A DNA stretch of 64,000 nucleotides, taken from contig CM043971.1 in the NCBI GenBank assembly GCA_014529385.2, positions 96,521,382 through 96,585,381 on the forward strand, given 5' to 3'. This DNA is from Adiantum capillus-veneris. Lineage: Eukaryota > Streptophyta > Polypodiopsida > Polypodiales > Pteridaceae. This document shows, piece by piece, positions 44,225 through 55,965 of this stretch. Position 1 is the first letter of the stretch; every line of letters starts with the position of its first letter. The position numbers were made by a program, and so were the translations under genes. The notes below the pieces were generated by a model. That model worked only from the letters and a program-made list of their open reading frames with translations. It made no database searches and was not told where the DNA came from.

Positions 44225-44634
44225 ATCTAAGGATTAAGGACAAGTCCAATAGTCATTTGACACATATACAAAAGTATGGCACTCTTGTCTCCTCTATTTT
44301 GGGTTTCGGTGGTCCTATTTTGATGGAGAACGGCTAAATGTCTTGATCATAATTAAGGCTGAAACTACTATATTTAGGTGCTTTCGGCAAGTGATCTCAT
44401 TAAATTTGCGGCCCAAAGTAATGAAGTCTCATCTTTTATTCTATTTTATATTTCACAAAAGCGTTGTCAAAAGATACGAAATCTATGTTAGAAGGCTCTC
44501 AAAACAAGGCCATTAATGACAAATCACCTACTTTTTTCAAATGTATACCTTTTTCACTCTCTCTCTATTTTGTGAGGGGTTTAAGTCTTTCCGTCTCTAT
44601 ATTTTTTTTCTTCTTCTCTAATCTTTGAGTTTTC

Positions 44635-45807
44635 ATGGCGTCTTCGGCACGTCGCCCTTCACATAACATAACTTCTTGTGACTTTCATAACGTTAGAGAG
44701 GATGGTCTTTGGAAGCCCATATCTTTTCGTGTGAATGACTGGATAACAATGCTTCCTTCATGCAAAGGTGTACACAGAGTGAAGAGAACTAAACGTGATA
44801 AAGTAAAAAACCATTGGAAAGGTCGTGTTCTTGCTTTCAAAGTGACCGACAATGGCTGGCTAGCTAAGGTTCAACATGTGTACATGGCCAAGGATATGGT
44901 GTTAGACTGGGAAGAACATCCCACGCTGCATTCTTACTGTAAGTAAAGAAAAACTTCTATTTGATACAATGAATTTTTCATTCTCCCATTGTTTTTTCTC
45001 ATTTTTTGATTCCTTTCCAGACATATTTCCTTCAACAGCTGTGGAATGGCAGCCTGTGGAGAGATTAAGTGGGACGTTCAAAGCAATGCATAAAGGGATT
45101 GCAAATGCTATGTATACTGACAAGCCACCTTCCTTTTATAAAACAATGGATTTGTTTGTCTATTTTGCAAAATACAAGGTTCCATCACGAGAAGGTGCAT
45201 ATGGAGAACTACATCAGTTACCCGTTCCCACCAAAAGTTCACTTGACTGGGAAGCTCCTGATGCATGTACTATATCAATCTTCAAATCCAAGATCAAAGA
45301 AGACATCCTTAAAGCTATGTCTCCGGCAGGATATCAAGAAGGATTAAAGTTCAATGGTTCTTGCCTATACATGTCTTTGTGGCATGTTTCAAAACAATGG
45401 ACTTGCAGAGGACAAAGACGATGTGGCTTAATAGAAGACTTTCTATGACTGATTTGGATAATGTACTTGGAGACAGATGGAGTACCAAAGAAACTTTCCA
45501 TATTGGCGATAATATTAGTTTTAGAGTAAGCCCAAATTCTATGTCTATCTCATATCAACTATGTCGTCAATCATTAGTTCTGGGCTATGACTATAGGAGA
45601 TGGAGAAGCAAATTAGGTAGCTGGGTTCCTCTCGACTCTGACGAAAATTTTCCAGAGTTTGAACTAAAGGTCACAGTCCATCCACACACCAAGTATAGAA
45701 GCCTTATAGTAACAACAAATTGGAGACTACATGATGTTAGAGAATCTCTTGAGTTTCTTAATGAAACATCTCCTGAGTATAGATTCAAAGTGGATGGAAT
45801 GTGGTGA
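44635..45807 (+). CDS. Gene Y copy B: unknown two-exon gene, best preserved
   Basis: Exon 1 is 44,635-44,938 (ATG at 44,635 after a pyrimidine-rich leader); the intron 44,939-45,020 has a GTAAGT donor and TTTCCAG acceptor; exon 2 starts at 45,021 in phase. Recognisable segments: FRVNDWITMLPSCKGVHRVK, KNHWKGRVLAFKV, STAVEWQPVERLSGTFKAMH, GAYGELHQLPVPTKSSLDWE and SPAGYQEGLKFNGSCLYMSL. The first frame ends at 45,448 while similarity continues in another frame from about 45,400 (DLDNVLGDRWSTKETFHIGD, RRWRSKLGSWVPLDS, FELKVTVHPHTKYRSLI) to a TGA at 45,807. The same frame change occurs in copy A, so it is either ancestral or marks a small unrecognised intron. No known domain. Strong agreement between copies on the reading frame suggests it was once a real protein. 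Confidence 0.5.
45309..45312. other. Empty TTAA target site
   Basis: GACATCC-TTAA-AGCTATG is continuous here; copy A carries the 1.3 kb element between duplicated TTAA copies at the homologous place (9,661-10,989). Confidence 0.9.
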
Positions 45808-46378
45808 GCACAAGGATGGAGAATTCAACCTCTTGCATCACATGCCTTCACCCAAAAAGAGTTGTATTTGAGCCACTTGCAAGGACTTGAAAAACAAGTT
45901 CAATATTGTAATCATTGCATTTTGCCAATATATTTATCTTTTCTCTACCTTATTGTGATCATTATTTATGTTGTTTTAAACTTATGTGACACAATGATAC
46001 ACATTTAAGAATTGATAATTGGTATTAAGTATTTGAAGTACAAAATTATGAATCACCAAAGGGTATATGTTCATGTGGACAAAATGAACAAAAGTGTACA
46101 TAAATTTTGTGGAGAAATCAATCATGAAACTCCACTTTTCTTTTTGCTTGAGAGGATTCTGCATCCTTAGAGACCCTTTTTCTTTTGTGTTCAGGAGGGG
46201 GTGAAAGTTCAGGAGTAGGTGGTGGTGACTTGGGCTCCTCAAGGCTTGGCACGGGGACTTGGCAAGGGTTGGTGCTTTGGGCTCCTGAGGAGTGGTTGGC
46301 TTGGGTGACTTGGCAACCTTCTTTGGAAACATGATTAGTAGCTTGAAAGGTGAGCTAGGTGCCTCCCCTTACTCTTCT

Positions 46379-47190
46379 TAGCTGTACGACGCTTTTGAAC
46401 CTTGAATTTCAATGGTGAGTGGAATGGATGGACCTTTGTATCTTCTCTTCTTTTTGCAGGGCTCTTCTTCTTGGTGGAACTCTTCCCCTTGGTAGGACTC
46501 TTCTTGGCATGGCTCTTCTTTGTAGGACTCTTCTTCTTGTGATTCCTTTTCTTTGAAGGGCTTTTCTTTGTATGGATCTTCTTTGCAGGACTCTTCTTCT
46601 TGTGATCCATTTTCTTTGCATCCAAACCCTTGGTGGCTCTACCTTTCTTTGGTGGCAAAGGAGATTCTGGATCATTTGGGTTTGTTGATCTTTCCAAAAC
46701 CATAGAAACAGCCTTCTCTCTCACCCACGTGACCCAAGACTCTAGATAGTCATGCAATTGAAACAAATAGAAAAATAAATTAAAGGACATGAGTATATAC
46801 ATACATAGTTAAGAAATCAAAATAAATCAATGGCACATGAGATACACACTTACAGTGAGTGTAGGCATCCTGCACCTTGACTCAAGATATCTCCATGCAT
46901 TGGCAAGCACCCTCCATCCACAAAATGTTGAGTCTGTTTGTAAAGGCACTTTTTGATTGTAGTACTTGAAACCTTCTATATTATAATCCTTATTTGTGTA
47001 CTCAAGTGACCAACGATAAGTTTGGTTTAACTGCAAGAAGACATCAATCAAAAAGCTACTAATAGAAAACAATGGGCCATCAAGCATAGATCATACTTAC
47101 AGTTTACTTCTCCCATGGATACTTGACAATGAATTCATAAATATAATATCTTTCTCCAAAAAATTGAAGATAATAAGAGTCCAATTTCCT
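46379..47190 (-). pseudogene. Gene Z copy B: Ulp1-like protease with lysine-rich KKSP tail
   Basis: Three minus-strand exons can be drawn. Exon a, 47,190-47,101, reads LDSYYLQFFGERYYIYEF. Exon b, 47,030-46,854, between TTGCAG and GTAAG, reads RWSLEYTN, KVPLQTDSTFCGWRVLANAW; a Gln followed after five residues by Phe-Cys-Gly matches the oxyanion Gln and catalytic Cys of C48 (Ulp1/SENP) cysteine peptidases (usual form Q-x-N-x-x-DCG). Exon c, from about 46,742, reads ESWVTWVREKAVSMVLE and then a Lys-rich tail with at least seven KKSP or AKKSPTK units (46,440-46,620), resembling histone H1-like basic tails. A TAA near the end of exon a suggests decay or a misplaced donor. The His/Asp part is not visible upstream. 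Protease assignment is inference from one motif. Confidence 0.45.
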
Positions 47191-47639
47191 CTACAAAGAA
47201 TAACAATTAGCTAGAAATACCACAAAATGTTATAAATAACATGTTAGGAGTTAAGATTTACCCTTCAAACATAGGGGTATATTATGTAATTGCAGGTCAG
47301 CATGTTAAAATCTTCAAAAAAACTTGAAAGGCTTCCTTGCTTATTAAAAAGGCAAGGAGGTAGCTTCAAAGTGAAGAAAAGCCTTCACAAAAACAACGAG
47401 TTTTTGTGAAGAATCATCAAAGGTGCTCTTACAAGGAACGACAAGTGAACCGCTCAACTTCCCGCAAGGCGTGGTTCGCATGCAACACAAATTGCAGAGC
47501 ATACAAAACACAAAGACTTCAATTTATCAAGGTACAAGGTGTCGTTTCTTTTTCTCTCTTTGCATTAGTGTGTTTACCGTGGGCAGTGATGATATCCCAC
47601 CTACACGCACGTTTGATTTTGAGCACGTAGATCAAAATC

Positions 47640-48049
47640 AGGGTACCATGGGTGCTGTTGATACTAATATGCATGATGATGATGATCTAGGAGATCATGG
47701 GCTTGTAGATATGGCTTCTTTCAAGACTTTGGAACATCGCCAAAGCGTACTTGAAAGAAACTTCTCTGCACTCAATGAAAATGTTACCAATCTTACAGAG
47801 TTACTTGTGAAATTTATGAATTCACAGACAACTCAAGGAGCCACAAGTGGCACGGTTCAAGGGAACCAAGCTCTCACGACTCAAGGAGTCCAAGAGACAA
47901 GTGCTCCAGAAGATGTAGAAGGTAGCAATGCACTACTTAAGAATATCACCATTCTTGAGTTTCACGGGGAAGAGCATGATTGCAACAAGGATGCGATCAA
48001 TGCGTTCTTACACAAATGGAGTGATATTTATAAATTCACTACAGCATAA
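47640..48049 (+). pseudogene. Second gag-like fragment, copy B
   Basis: Start placed at the ATG at 47,647 (MGAVDTNMHDDDD). It reads an acidic start, a helical segment LEHRQSVLERNFSALNENVT, a Gln/Thr-rich linker and then ILEFHGEEHDCNKDAINAFL with HKWSDIYKF, the pattern (E-F-x-G-E...FL-KW) that opens many plant gypsy gag domains. It stops at 48,049 and no downstream retroelement domain exists. Upstream to 47,423 the frame is open but without recognisable content. Confidence 0.5.
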
Positions 48050-48339
48050 CACTGAGATTTCAACGCAGCAGATTTTGACGGCCGTACCTTTCCGTGCATT
48101 TTTCGACGCACTAATATACACGTGGAAAGGGGTGTCAAAATGCACGTGAAAACACGTGTGGAAAGGTAAACATTACCATACGTATTTCCACAAATATTCC
48201 CACGTGTCTTTCGACGCATATTTCGATGAAAAAAAATGGGAGGAAAAAAAGGAAATCCGCGAGCAGGCGATCATTTTTGCCTGCAACGCGGTCAGATATG
48301 CTCTTAGTTGAAACCTGCTACACAGGTATTATGAGCTCT

Positions 48340-48417
48340 ACCCCCTCCACCCCCCCCCCCCCCCCCCCCGCCGCCCCCAACCCCTCTCTCTCTCTCTACA
48401 TCGTGTGTGTGTGTGTA

Positions 48418-48503
<86 letters not shown>

Positions 48504-48553
48504 GTGTGTGTGTAGGAAAGAGAGAGAGAGAGAGAGGTGTGTGTGTGTGTGTA

Positions 48554-48593
<40 letters not shown>

Positions 48594-48664
48594 GTGTTTC
48601 TGTGTAACAAACTAAAGAAAGAGAGAGAGAGAGAGAAATGTGTCTGTGTGTGTGTGTAGAAAAT

Positions 48665-48719
<55 letters not shown>

Positions 48720-48737
48720 GTGTATGTGTAAGAAATT

Positions 48738-48791
<54 letters not shown>

Positions 48792-48803
48792 ATGTAGAAA
48801 ATT

Positions 48804-48847
<44 letters not shown>

Positions 48848-48899
48848 ATGTAGAAAATTAAAGAGAGAGAGAGAGAGAGAGAGGAAAATAGAGAGCGAG

Positions 48900-48978
<79 letters not shown>

Positions 48979-49026
48979 TAGCGACAGCGAGAGATGCGAG
49001 AGAGAAAGAGTGATAGCGAGAGTGAG

Positions 49027-49118
<92 letters not shown>
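48340..49118. repeat. Compound microsatellite, copy B
   Basis: Poly-C (48,349-48,369), then about ten (GA)n blocks separated by GTGTGTGTGTA-type spacers joined by GGAAAG, GAAAATCAAAG or GAAAATTAAAG, ending in two long GA arrays with GATC/GATA interruptions (48,900-49,118). Expanded relative to copy A. Long apparent frames on both strands are repeat artefacts. Confidence 0.95.
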
Positions 49119-49121
<3 letters not shown>

Positions 49122-49313
49122 TAGATTCCATTATCGTCCTCAGAGGTCAAATATGACCTATGGGACCAATAAAACATGTACAATAAAGACTCCTCTATCT
49201 AAGAGGGTACAATGGCTGCAATAACCCACGTAGATGTGTGTGTGGGGGGTGGGGGAGGGGAGGGGGTAATACAACAAAATTGCAACAAATGTTGCTTTGG
49301 AGGGTATGGATGG

Positions 49314-50227
49314 TTAAGGGAGAGGATGTGGATGTCGGGCTGGTTTTTGAGTGCGAAACTCCTCGATTATGGCTCTACCGCCACGATAGACGGCATACTT
49401 ACCTGCGGCCCGTGCATCTCGTACCTTTTGCAACTCTTGCTTCTTTATCTTGAGTTGGGCGGAGGTTAGAGCCTCGCTAATCCATATGGTTGTGCCCTTG
49501 AGAAGATGCGTTTTCTTTAAGAGTGCCGTGTGGTCCTCTTTGGTCTTGAAAACAAGGCTCCCTTGGTTGGTGTGGGGATCCCGATCGACGAAGTCGATGG
49601 TGGGGATGTCAAACTTGAGTGGTTGGATAGCATTGTTGAGCTTGGTTAATGTAGTAGGAAAATCGTCAGTCTCCTCCCACCAAGAGGAGGGTAAGCCGCC
49701 AATGCATAGAGTCAAAGCAAGGCCTTCCCTACAACAAGTTCTTGTAGGCACTCCTCCACTTTGAAGGGGATGGTAGCAGCATTTGCTTGAATTTGGGTGG
49801 CTAATGAAGCCACATTCTGAGTGACTCTGTGCTATGCTTCTTTGGCCTTTGCTAGGATGAGGTCAATGTCCACTGCTTTTTGAGATTCGAACAATTGGAG
49901 GCGCGCTTCAAGGGCAGCAAAATGTGTTTTGAGTTCGTCATTCTCGTTCTTCAACCCCTTGACTTGGGCTTGGAGGTGGTCGAGCGGGTCTATCTTGGGG
50001 GTTGCCACGAACGATCTAGTCTTTCTTGGTGTTGAGGGTGCACGGCCGATGTTCTTGACATCGTTGGTTTTGTCCATCGTTCGGGCTTGGGAGTCAATTA
50101 GCTTGTTGCTTCTGAGTAAGACTTGCAGGTGGTTAAGTCGATGGAGATGGGCTGTCAAGCAATGTACTGTCCAAAGCCTAAGAGCTAGACAGGGACGATT
50201 TGCAGGCAAGGATAGAGATGGGCTCAA
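49314..50227 (-). pseudogene. LINE ORF1-like protein remnant
   Basis: Two minus-strand frames in order: 50,227-49,832 and 49,751-49,314, with a break between. The first has a heptad-like coiled coil, LDHLQAQVKGLKNENDELKT and HFAALEARLQLF. The second has SLVFKTKEDHTALLKKTHLL, GTTIWISEALTSAQLKIKKQ and LQKVRDARAAGKYAVYRGGR, which resembles the C-terminal RNA-binding region of L1-type ORF1 proteins (T-x-x-Q...+EL...+-AR-x-x-GK). No endonuclease or reverse transcriptase follows on either side, so it is a fragment. Assignment is by pattern only. Confidence 0.5.
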
Positions 50228-50300
50228 GAGTTGGCGGGAACTCTCGGGAACTATATATTTATAGAGAGAGAGAGAATTAACTAGAGATAGCTACGGAGAT

Positions 50301-50305
<5 letters not shown>

Positions 50306-50352
<47 letters not shown>
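50306..50352. repeat. (GA)n microsatellite
   Basis: GA dinucleotide array of about 47 bp, one of several near the LINE and CACTA remnants (others at 50,909-50,955). Confidence 0.95.
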
Positions 50353-50355
<3 letters not shown>

Positions 50356-50477
50356 TAGTAGTAGATAGAGAAAGTCGGCGTGAAAGAGTTAGGTTGGCTG
50401 ACCAATTGTGTGAAAAGGACAGAAAGTCTCTATATATCTCTCTCTCTCTCTCCCTCTAGAAGAATCTATGGAACTAA

Positions 50478-50575
50478 AAGAGGCAAAGGGGTTTTTCCCG
50501 CTACATGCATTGTCATGTACACCTGGGAGAGCACGTATGTGTCTACCCATATAGGATTTGACCAATAAGGACGAG
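50478..50575 (+). repeat. ~100 bp dispersed repeat, copy 1
   Basis: AGAGGCAAAGGGGTTTT, then CTACATGCA, and TTGACCAATAA-GAC at the end; matches 63,901-64,000 in the same orientation at roughly 75% by eye. Role unknown. Confidence 0.6.
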
Positions 50576-50710
50576 ATTTTGACCCGGTGGTCCTGATCTC
50601 CGTACACCTCTGGACCGAGGTGTATGGAGATCGGGCAAGACTAGAGAATGCGAGGTAGTTTACATTGTGAGGAGTATATATATTAAAACAACATTCATAA
50701 TCATTGTAGA

Positions 50711-50906
50711 TGGCAACGTCATCAACTAACATGGAGAAAAAGATTGCATGCTCGTGCACGCTCTGCAAGTATCACATCCTACGCTAAGCGTAGGAAATGT
50801 AATGAGCATGTGCACAAGTACGGAGAGTTTGCTAGAGAAATTATACAGAATCTATGATACGACTCCTACGAAATGGGCATTGATTTTCATCACATAACAC
50901 CTACAT

Positions 50907-50961
<55 letters not shown>

Positions 50962-53113
50962 GATTATGCGTGAAGGTCCGACCAATATAGAGCCAAGGAT
51001 GGAAGCAGAAAAGGGCTTACAGAAAGAAGACGATGGCATGGAGGAGATGTTGGATGCCTTCTTCCAAACAAGCGAGGAGAACGCTAATGAAGTAGCACCA
51101 GAAGCCATGTGCCTATCTCCTCAAGACATGTTGAAGAAGTTGGCACGTCAACCAATCTTTGAAGGCACCAAAATATATGTGCTTCGTACTTGTCGAACGT
51201 TTTTGAATCTGCAGTCAGTGTACGGGTGGTCAGATGCAAGCGTCACTGCTTTGTTTAGATACGTAACTTACAAAGAGATTTTCCGATTGCAACAGTGACG
51301 TGCTTGGGGAGCTTTTTAATTTAATGTGGCTTAAACAGGTTGTTGCAGGAGAAACTTCTCTCGGCTGGCAATGAAATGCCCCCCTCCAGGCCAGATGCAA
51401 AGCGATTATTGACCTCAATTGGCTTGGACTACAACAAGATTCATGCATGTCCAAATGATTGTATTCTTTTTCGCCATGAATTCGCAGATTGTCTGTCTTG
51501 TCCTAAGTGCGGAGCAATGCGCTACAAACAAGATGCAGTTGGCGAGACAGTGCCAGCTAAAGTGTTGTTGCATTTCCCTATTATTTCGAGGATAAAAAGC
51601 ATGTTTCGTTGTGGTTCCATTGCAAAGTTGATGCAATGGCATTCTACGAATAGATCCACTAACGCAACATTTAGGGTGCCCGTTGATTCAAAGGCTTGGA
51701 GGCACATTGAAGATACCTGGCCACATTTTAAGAGTGAACCACGCAATTTGCGTTTGGGCATGGCAATGGATGGAGTCAATCCATTTGTCTTGAGAAACTC
51801 ATCATGGAGCACTTGGCCTGTGTGCCTTATCAATTACAACCTCCCGCCGTGGCTTGCCATCAAGAAGGGTCATTTGATATTAGGCTTGATTGTACCTGGT
51901 AAGTTCAAGGCAAAAAACATGGATGTTTATCTAGCTCCACTAGTTGATGAGCTCCAGGAGTTATGGCATGGGATCGACATAGCAGATGCGGTTGAACCAA
52001 CAGAACAACAGCATGCAAGGATCCATGGACTTCTTATGTGGACTATGCATGATTGGCCAAGATACGGTGAAGCTTCTCGTAATGGTTCTTGATTTACAAA
52101 ATTCTCGCTATTCACAAGCGCTTTGCCTTGGCTTGAATCATGCTTTAATATATGCAGGGCTTACAACTTCGGGATACAATGCATATCCAATTTGCGGGCC
52201 GTCTTTGGATGTGTACTATTCTGTCTCTATTCAAAAGACAATTTATCAAGGCCACCACTGTTATCTTCCAGATGGCCATCACTTGCGCGAAGGTCAGCTT
52301 GGTCGCCTCGAATGTCGTCCTATGCATATACAGGAGTGGCGTCGCCAATGGGAGCAACATGAGGGGCAACCTCTTCCAGGAATGAAACGTTTGTCCATTC
52401 TCCATATGTTGCCGTACTGGGGTGATCTACTAATTAACCATTTGCTGGATCTAATGCATATATTCAAGAATGTGGGAGAGCTCCTCTGGAAGACAATCAT
52501 GGGAATGAAAGATAATCGAGCTTCACGAGATGATTTCCAGTCAGTTGGAAAGATGCCAGAGCTGTGGTCTTTCACCAATGCAGCTGGCCAAACAAAGCTT
52601 CCAAGAGCGCCATGGGTATTGCTAAAAAGCGAGGAACGACAAGTCAAAAGGGTGATTTCAGAGTTCAGGATGCCAACAGGATATATGCGATGTCTCAAGA
52701 CAGCATTCACCTGTGACGATCAATTGTCAGGACTGAAATCGCACGATTGGCATAAGTTCTTGTAATTCATTCTTCCAATTGCGATCAAGGGGTGTTTAAC
52801 GGAGGAAGTGCGGTCCTACATATACAAGATTTCAGAGCTGGTGCGGTGAATCTCTTCCAAGGAGATACGAGAGGAATCCATTGCAGTCCGAAGGGCTAAC
52901 TCCATTGAAACAGTTTGCATGATTGAGAAGTATCTACCCACGAGCTGCCTAACTATCCAAATGCACTTGCTCGTCCATGTAGTAGATGAGGTTGCAGTGG
53001 CAAGTACATTTCACAGCCGTTGGATGTTCTTTCTAGAGCGGTTCAAGAAAACACTTAAGGGTTTTGTTCGCCAAAAAGCGCGTCCAGAGCGGAGCAAGAG
53101 TCTCTTGTCTTGA
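50711..53113 (+). pseudogene. CACTA (En/Spm) TNP2-like transposase, broken
   Basis: Begins at the ATG at 50,711: KKIACSCTLCKYHILR followed, after a one-base shift, by a Tyr/Gly/Glu segment like the N-terminal zinc region of plant CACTA transposases. The Transposase_21 core is clear: IHACPNDCILFRHEF (51,451) and CPKCGAMRYKQD, AKVLLHFPIISRIKSMF, MQWHSTNRS, EPRNLRLGMAMDGVNPFVLR, INYNLPPWLAIKKGHLILGL, VDELQELWHGID, then SGYNAYPICGPS (52,172), YLPDGHHLR, LPYWGDLLINHLLDLMHIFK and LKSHDWHKFL (52,735). An intron-like gap lies at 51,297-51,349. Frame changes occur at about 50,790, 52,045 and 52,770, so no protein is made. The final stretch, 52,919-53,113, reads LERFKKTLKGFVRQKARPE and belongs to the DUF4218 region that follows Transposase_21. 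Confidence 0.85.
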
Positions 53114-53250
53114 CGATCGAATTTCTATCCGTTTCTGACCCAGAAATGCCTCGACTATGGAGCGATGAGAAGGATGCAAGATTGGTCGGAGAGGAGCCGC
53201 AGGGGCAAGGGGTGTCGAAGAAAATGAACGACGCCATGTGAGAAGAGATC

Positions 53251-53676
53251 ATGAAGTTCTGTATACTAAATTCAGAGCCGATGCAAAAATGGCTTGAAAG
53301 GTATGAAGAAGAGAAAGAGAGACGCAATAGGGAGCGACACAATTTCAGGAGAAGTCGAACGACTAGAGGCTTACCCTTGCCAGACTATCTTACTCCTCTA
53401 CCTGAATTCCCTACAATGGCATGGTTCGACAAGATAGTGAGAGCAGTTCGACAGATCGGAGAACCCATATCTCTAGAAGAGGAAGAGCTGGCTATTGGAT
53501 GTGACTGGAGGTATCATACATATATGGCATTGTGGTCGCATGGAAAGAATTTCAGAACACAACAATTTGACAGCAGAAGAAACACATTTGACAGTGGGGT
53601 AATGGTTAGTTTCATGCAAAAGAGCAGGGCCAGTGCCAGAGACACGAATGAGAGCACTAGCAACCTGGATCACTAG
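53251..53676 (+). pseudogene. CACTA transposase C-terminal part (DUF4218/4216-like)
   Basis: Frame of 141 codons with WFDKIVRAVRQIGEPISLEE, CDWRYHTYMALWSHGKNFRT and NTFDSGVMVSF. The order Trp-Phe, Y-H-T, T-Q/x-NSGV is that of the C-terminal domains that trail Transposase_21 in plant CACTA proteins (there usually F-H-T and TQNSGV). It continues directly from the TNP2-like frame after a gap of 137 bp that is frame-shifted. Confidence 0.65.
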
Positions 53677-53838
53677 CACACCTCAGACACCTTGGGGGGC
53701 ACACGATTCTAGTCCCTCCAAGCTCTATATAGAGTCAGGACAGAGATAAGACAGCGGATTCGCCAGCTCGCGGAGCTATAGTTTTCGACCAGCATTCTGA
53801 CGCCTTGGCCTGATCAGGATTGCAACAAAATCAATTAT

Positions 53839-54130
53839 ATGGTGAATACCATCATGAGAGAGTATCAGCTTACTCCGGGTTCAGAGGATCTTCCGAGGAG
53901 GTGGATCAAGGGTGTTGCATGGGACACCATGAAACATCATCGAGATGCACCTCGTAAGGCTTTCAGGACCGGCTCGCCGAAGCCTTCGGGCATCCCACAC
54001 GAGACATGGCAACAGATCAGGGAGGATGAGTGGACAGCGGACACGCGGTTCAGATAGCAGCGTCAGGCTTCGGAGGTACGACAGATGAGCAGGGGAACAT
54101 CTCATCTTGGCAGCGGAGGTTTTGACACCT
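53839..54130 (+). pseudogene. Transposase_24-like (Ptta/En-Spm) fragment
   Basis: The frame from 53,839 reads RRWIKGVAWDTMKHHRDAPR, then IPHETWQQIREDEWTADTRF, a TAG at 54,055-54,057, then RQASEVRQM and HLGSGGFDTF. The order P-x-x-x-W..L..W-x-x-F......NR/QR.....HxGGS matches the Ptta/En-Spm family (Transposase_24) found as the accessory gene of CACTA elements. Position right behind the TNP2-like gene supports this. Start of the true gene is unknown. Confidence 0.6.
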
Positions 54131-54227
54131 TTTGCTATAAGTTTGTGAGTTTCCAATCCAATCCTAGCTATGGCGTTTTTTTAAAACGCGATGAATCATG
54201 TATTCTTAATTACTTTGATTTTTGTTT

Positions 54228-54490
54228 AAACATGGTTATGGTTATGGTTATTGTTTAAACATGGTTATGGTTATTGTTTTCTTTATGGTTATGGTTATTG
54301 TTTTGTTTATGGTTATGTTTAACTTTATGGTTATGGTTATGGTTATGGTTATTGTTTTGTTTATGGTTATGGTTATCATTATGGTTTTGATCAATATGGT
54401 TATGGCCGGTTATGGTTTTAATTTGGTTATGGTTTTGCACAAAGTTCTTTATGGTTATGGTTTTAATTTGGTTATGGTTTTGCACAAAGT
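54228..54490 (+). repeat. GGTTAT minisatellite
   Basis: Repeats of GGTTAT and variants (TTTATGGTTATGG, TTGTTTAAACATGGTTATGG) over about 260 bp, with a 60 bp unit containing GGTTTTGCACAAAGTTC duplicated at its end. Confidence 0.9.
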
Positions 54491-54719
54491 TCATTTCATT
54501 TATTTCATTTTCCTTAAATCTCATGTGAGATCCTACATGGATATAGAGGCGTATACATATGGTTTTTTTTTAAGGTTTAATTTTTACGTGTGGCCTCGAC
54601 ATGTGGCCAGTGGTGGCCAAAAATCCTTCGTGGAAACGGGCCCTATATATACTATACATCCCCCCCTAACATGCGTTGATGCCAGACACCCGGCAAGTGT
54701 CCGACAGGCGGCAGGATGA

Positions 54720-54765
54720 GAGAGAGAGAGAGACAGACAGATAGACACAATCCCTTCTGATCCCC

Positions 54766-54812
<47 letters not shown>
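54720..54812. repeat. GA-rich microsatellite
   Basis: Two GA blocks around a short unique stretch with GACAGACAGATAGACA. Apparent Ser-Leu frames on the minus strand are artefacts. Confidence 0.95.
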
Positions 54813-54815
<3 letters not shown>

Positions 54816-55900
54816 ATGAGGCCGACGCATCCGTATCCGGATTCCTCTGTTTCTCTGTGTGTGTAGTCTCTGAGCCAGTTCTCATGAGGGTTTGATTTTC
54901 AAAATGTTGGCAATATGTTGCCAATTTTTTGGTTTCACATGGAGTGTTTCCACTAAATAGTTGGCAACAAGTTGCCACAAGTTCCCAAACGGCTCCATGC
55001 CCAAGGGGTGGAGCAAGATGGCAACCACAAGTGAAGACAAAGAGAAAAAAGTGTTTTTCATTGAATGGAAGAAAAGACAAACTTTTTTTCCACTTCTCTC
55101 TCTATTCTCTCACTTACTTTTCCCATTCATTTTCCTTAAAAAAGAAATCTCTCCCACTCTCTCACGTTTTTAGATACCTTCCATGAGAACTCACAAAATC
55201 AAGTTGTTGGTTGGCAACAAAACCTCTCATGTGAACTAGCTCTCTGGAGTCTGATTGTGCCCCTTTGCCTGTAGCTGTAGCCTGTACCTCTACTCCATCT
55301 CGCCCACTTCATATCTGCCGGTGCTTGATCTGACGATCTCATCACGTGAAATGCAACGACCCGTTGTTGTCTTTGTGTGTGTGTGTTCGTGTGTGCGCGC
55401 AGCTGGTCTGTATGTCTGTGTCTCTCTGTCACGCGTGGCCTGCAGATGAGGACAATATTGTTGGCGATCAGAGGCCTGCAGATGAAGACATTGTGGAAAA
55501 ATTATTTCCATAAACGAACGCAAATCTTGCAAGGCTTTTGTCCTGCCATGCGGGGCCATATATTTGTATCTCGTTTGGAATTCAACTTCAAATTGGAAAG
55601 GCCAAATTTTACTCTTGAGCATAATAATTTCAACTTTCCTAATAAGCTTGCCACCTTCGTCCTGCTCCCCGCATTCCTCTGCTATCTACTCGCGCACGCC
55701 TTTACTCCTTGAATCTTCTCGTAAGCAGCACAGGCCCCTGCCCCCAACTCTCTTTTATACTTGATGCTTCTCTGCTTGTTTTCCTCTCTTTCGCATATGC
55801 TCAATGGCTTGCAGTATAAGTAGGCCGTGTAGCATCACCTACAGGTCTGTGCTCCGTGTGCATGCGACGTGGCGTGTGAGGATGGGTGTGTATGAAACTG

Positions 55901-55965
<65 letters not shown>

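Noticed and set aside
54228-54490. Internal telomere tract
   Set aside because: The unit is GGTTAT with many variants, not the plant TTTAGGG or TTAGGG forms.
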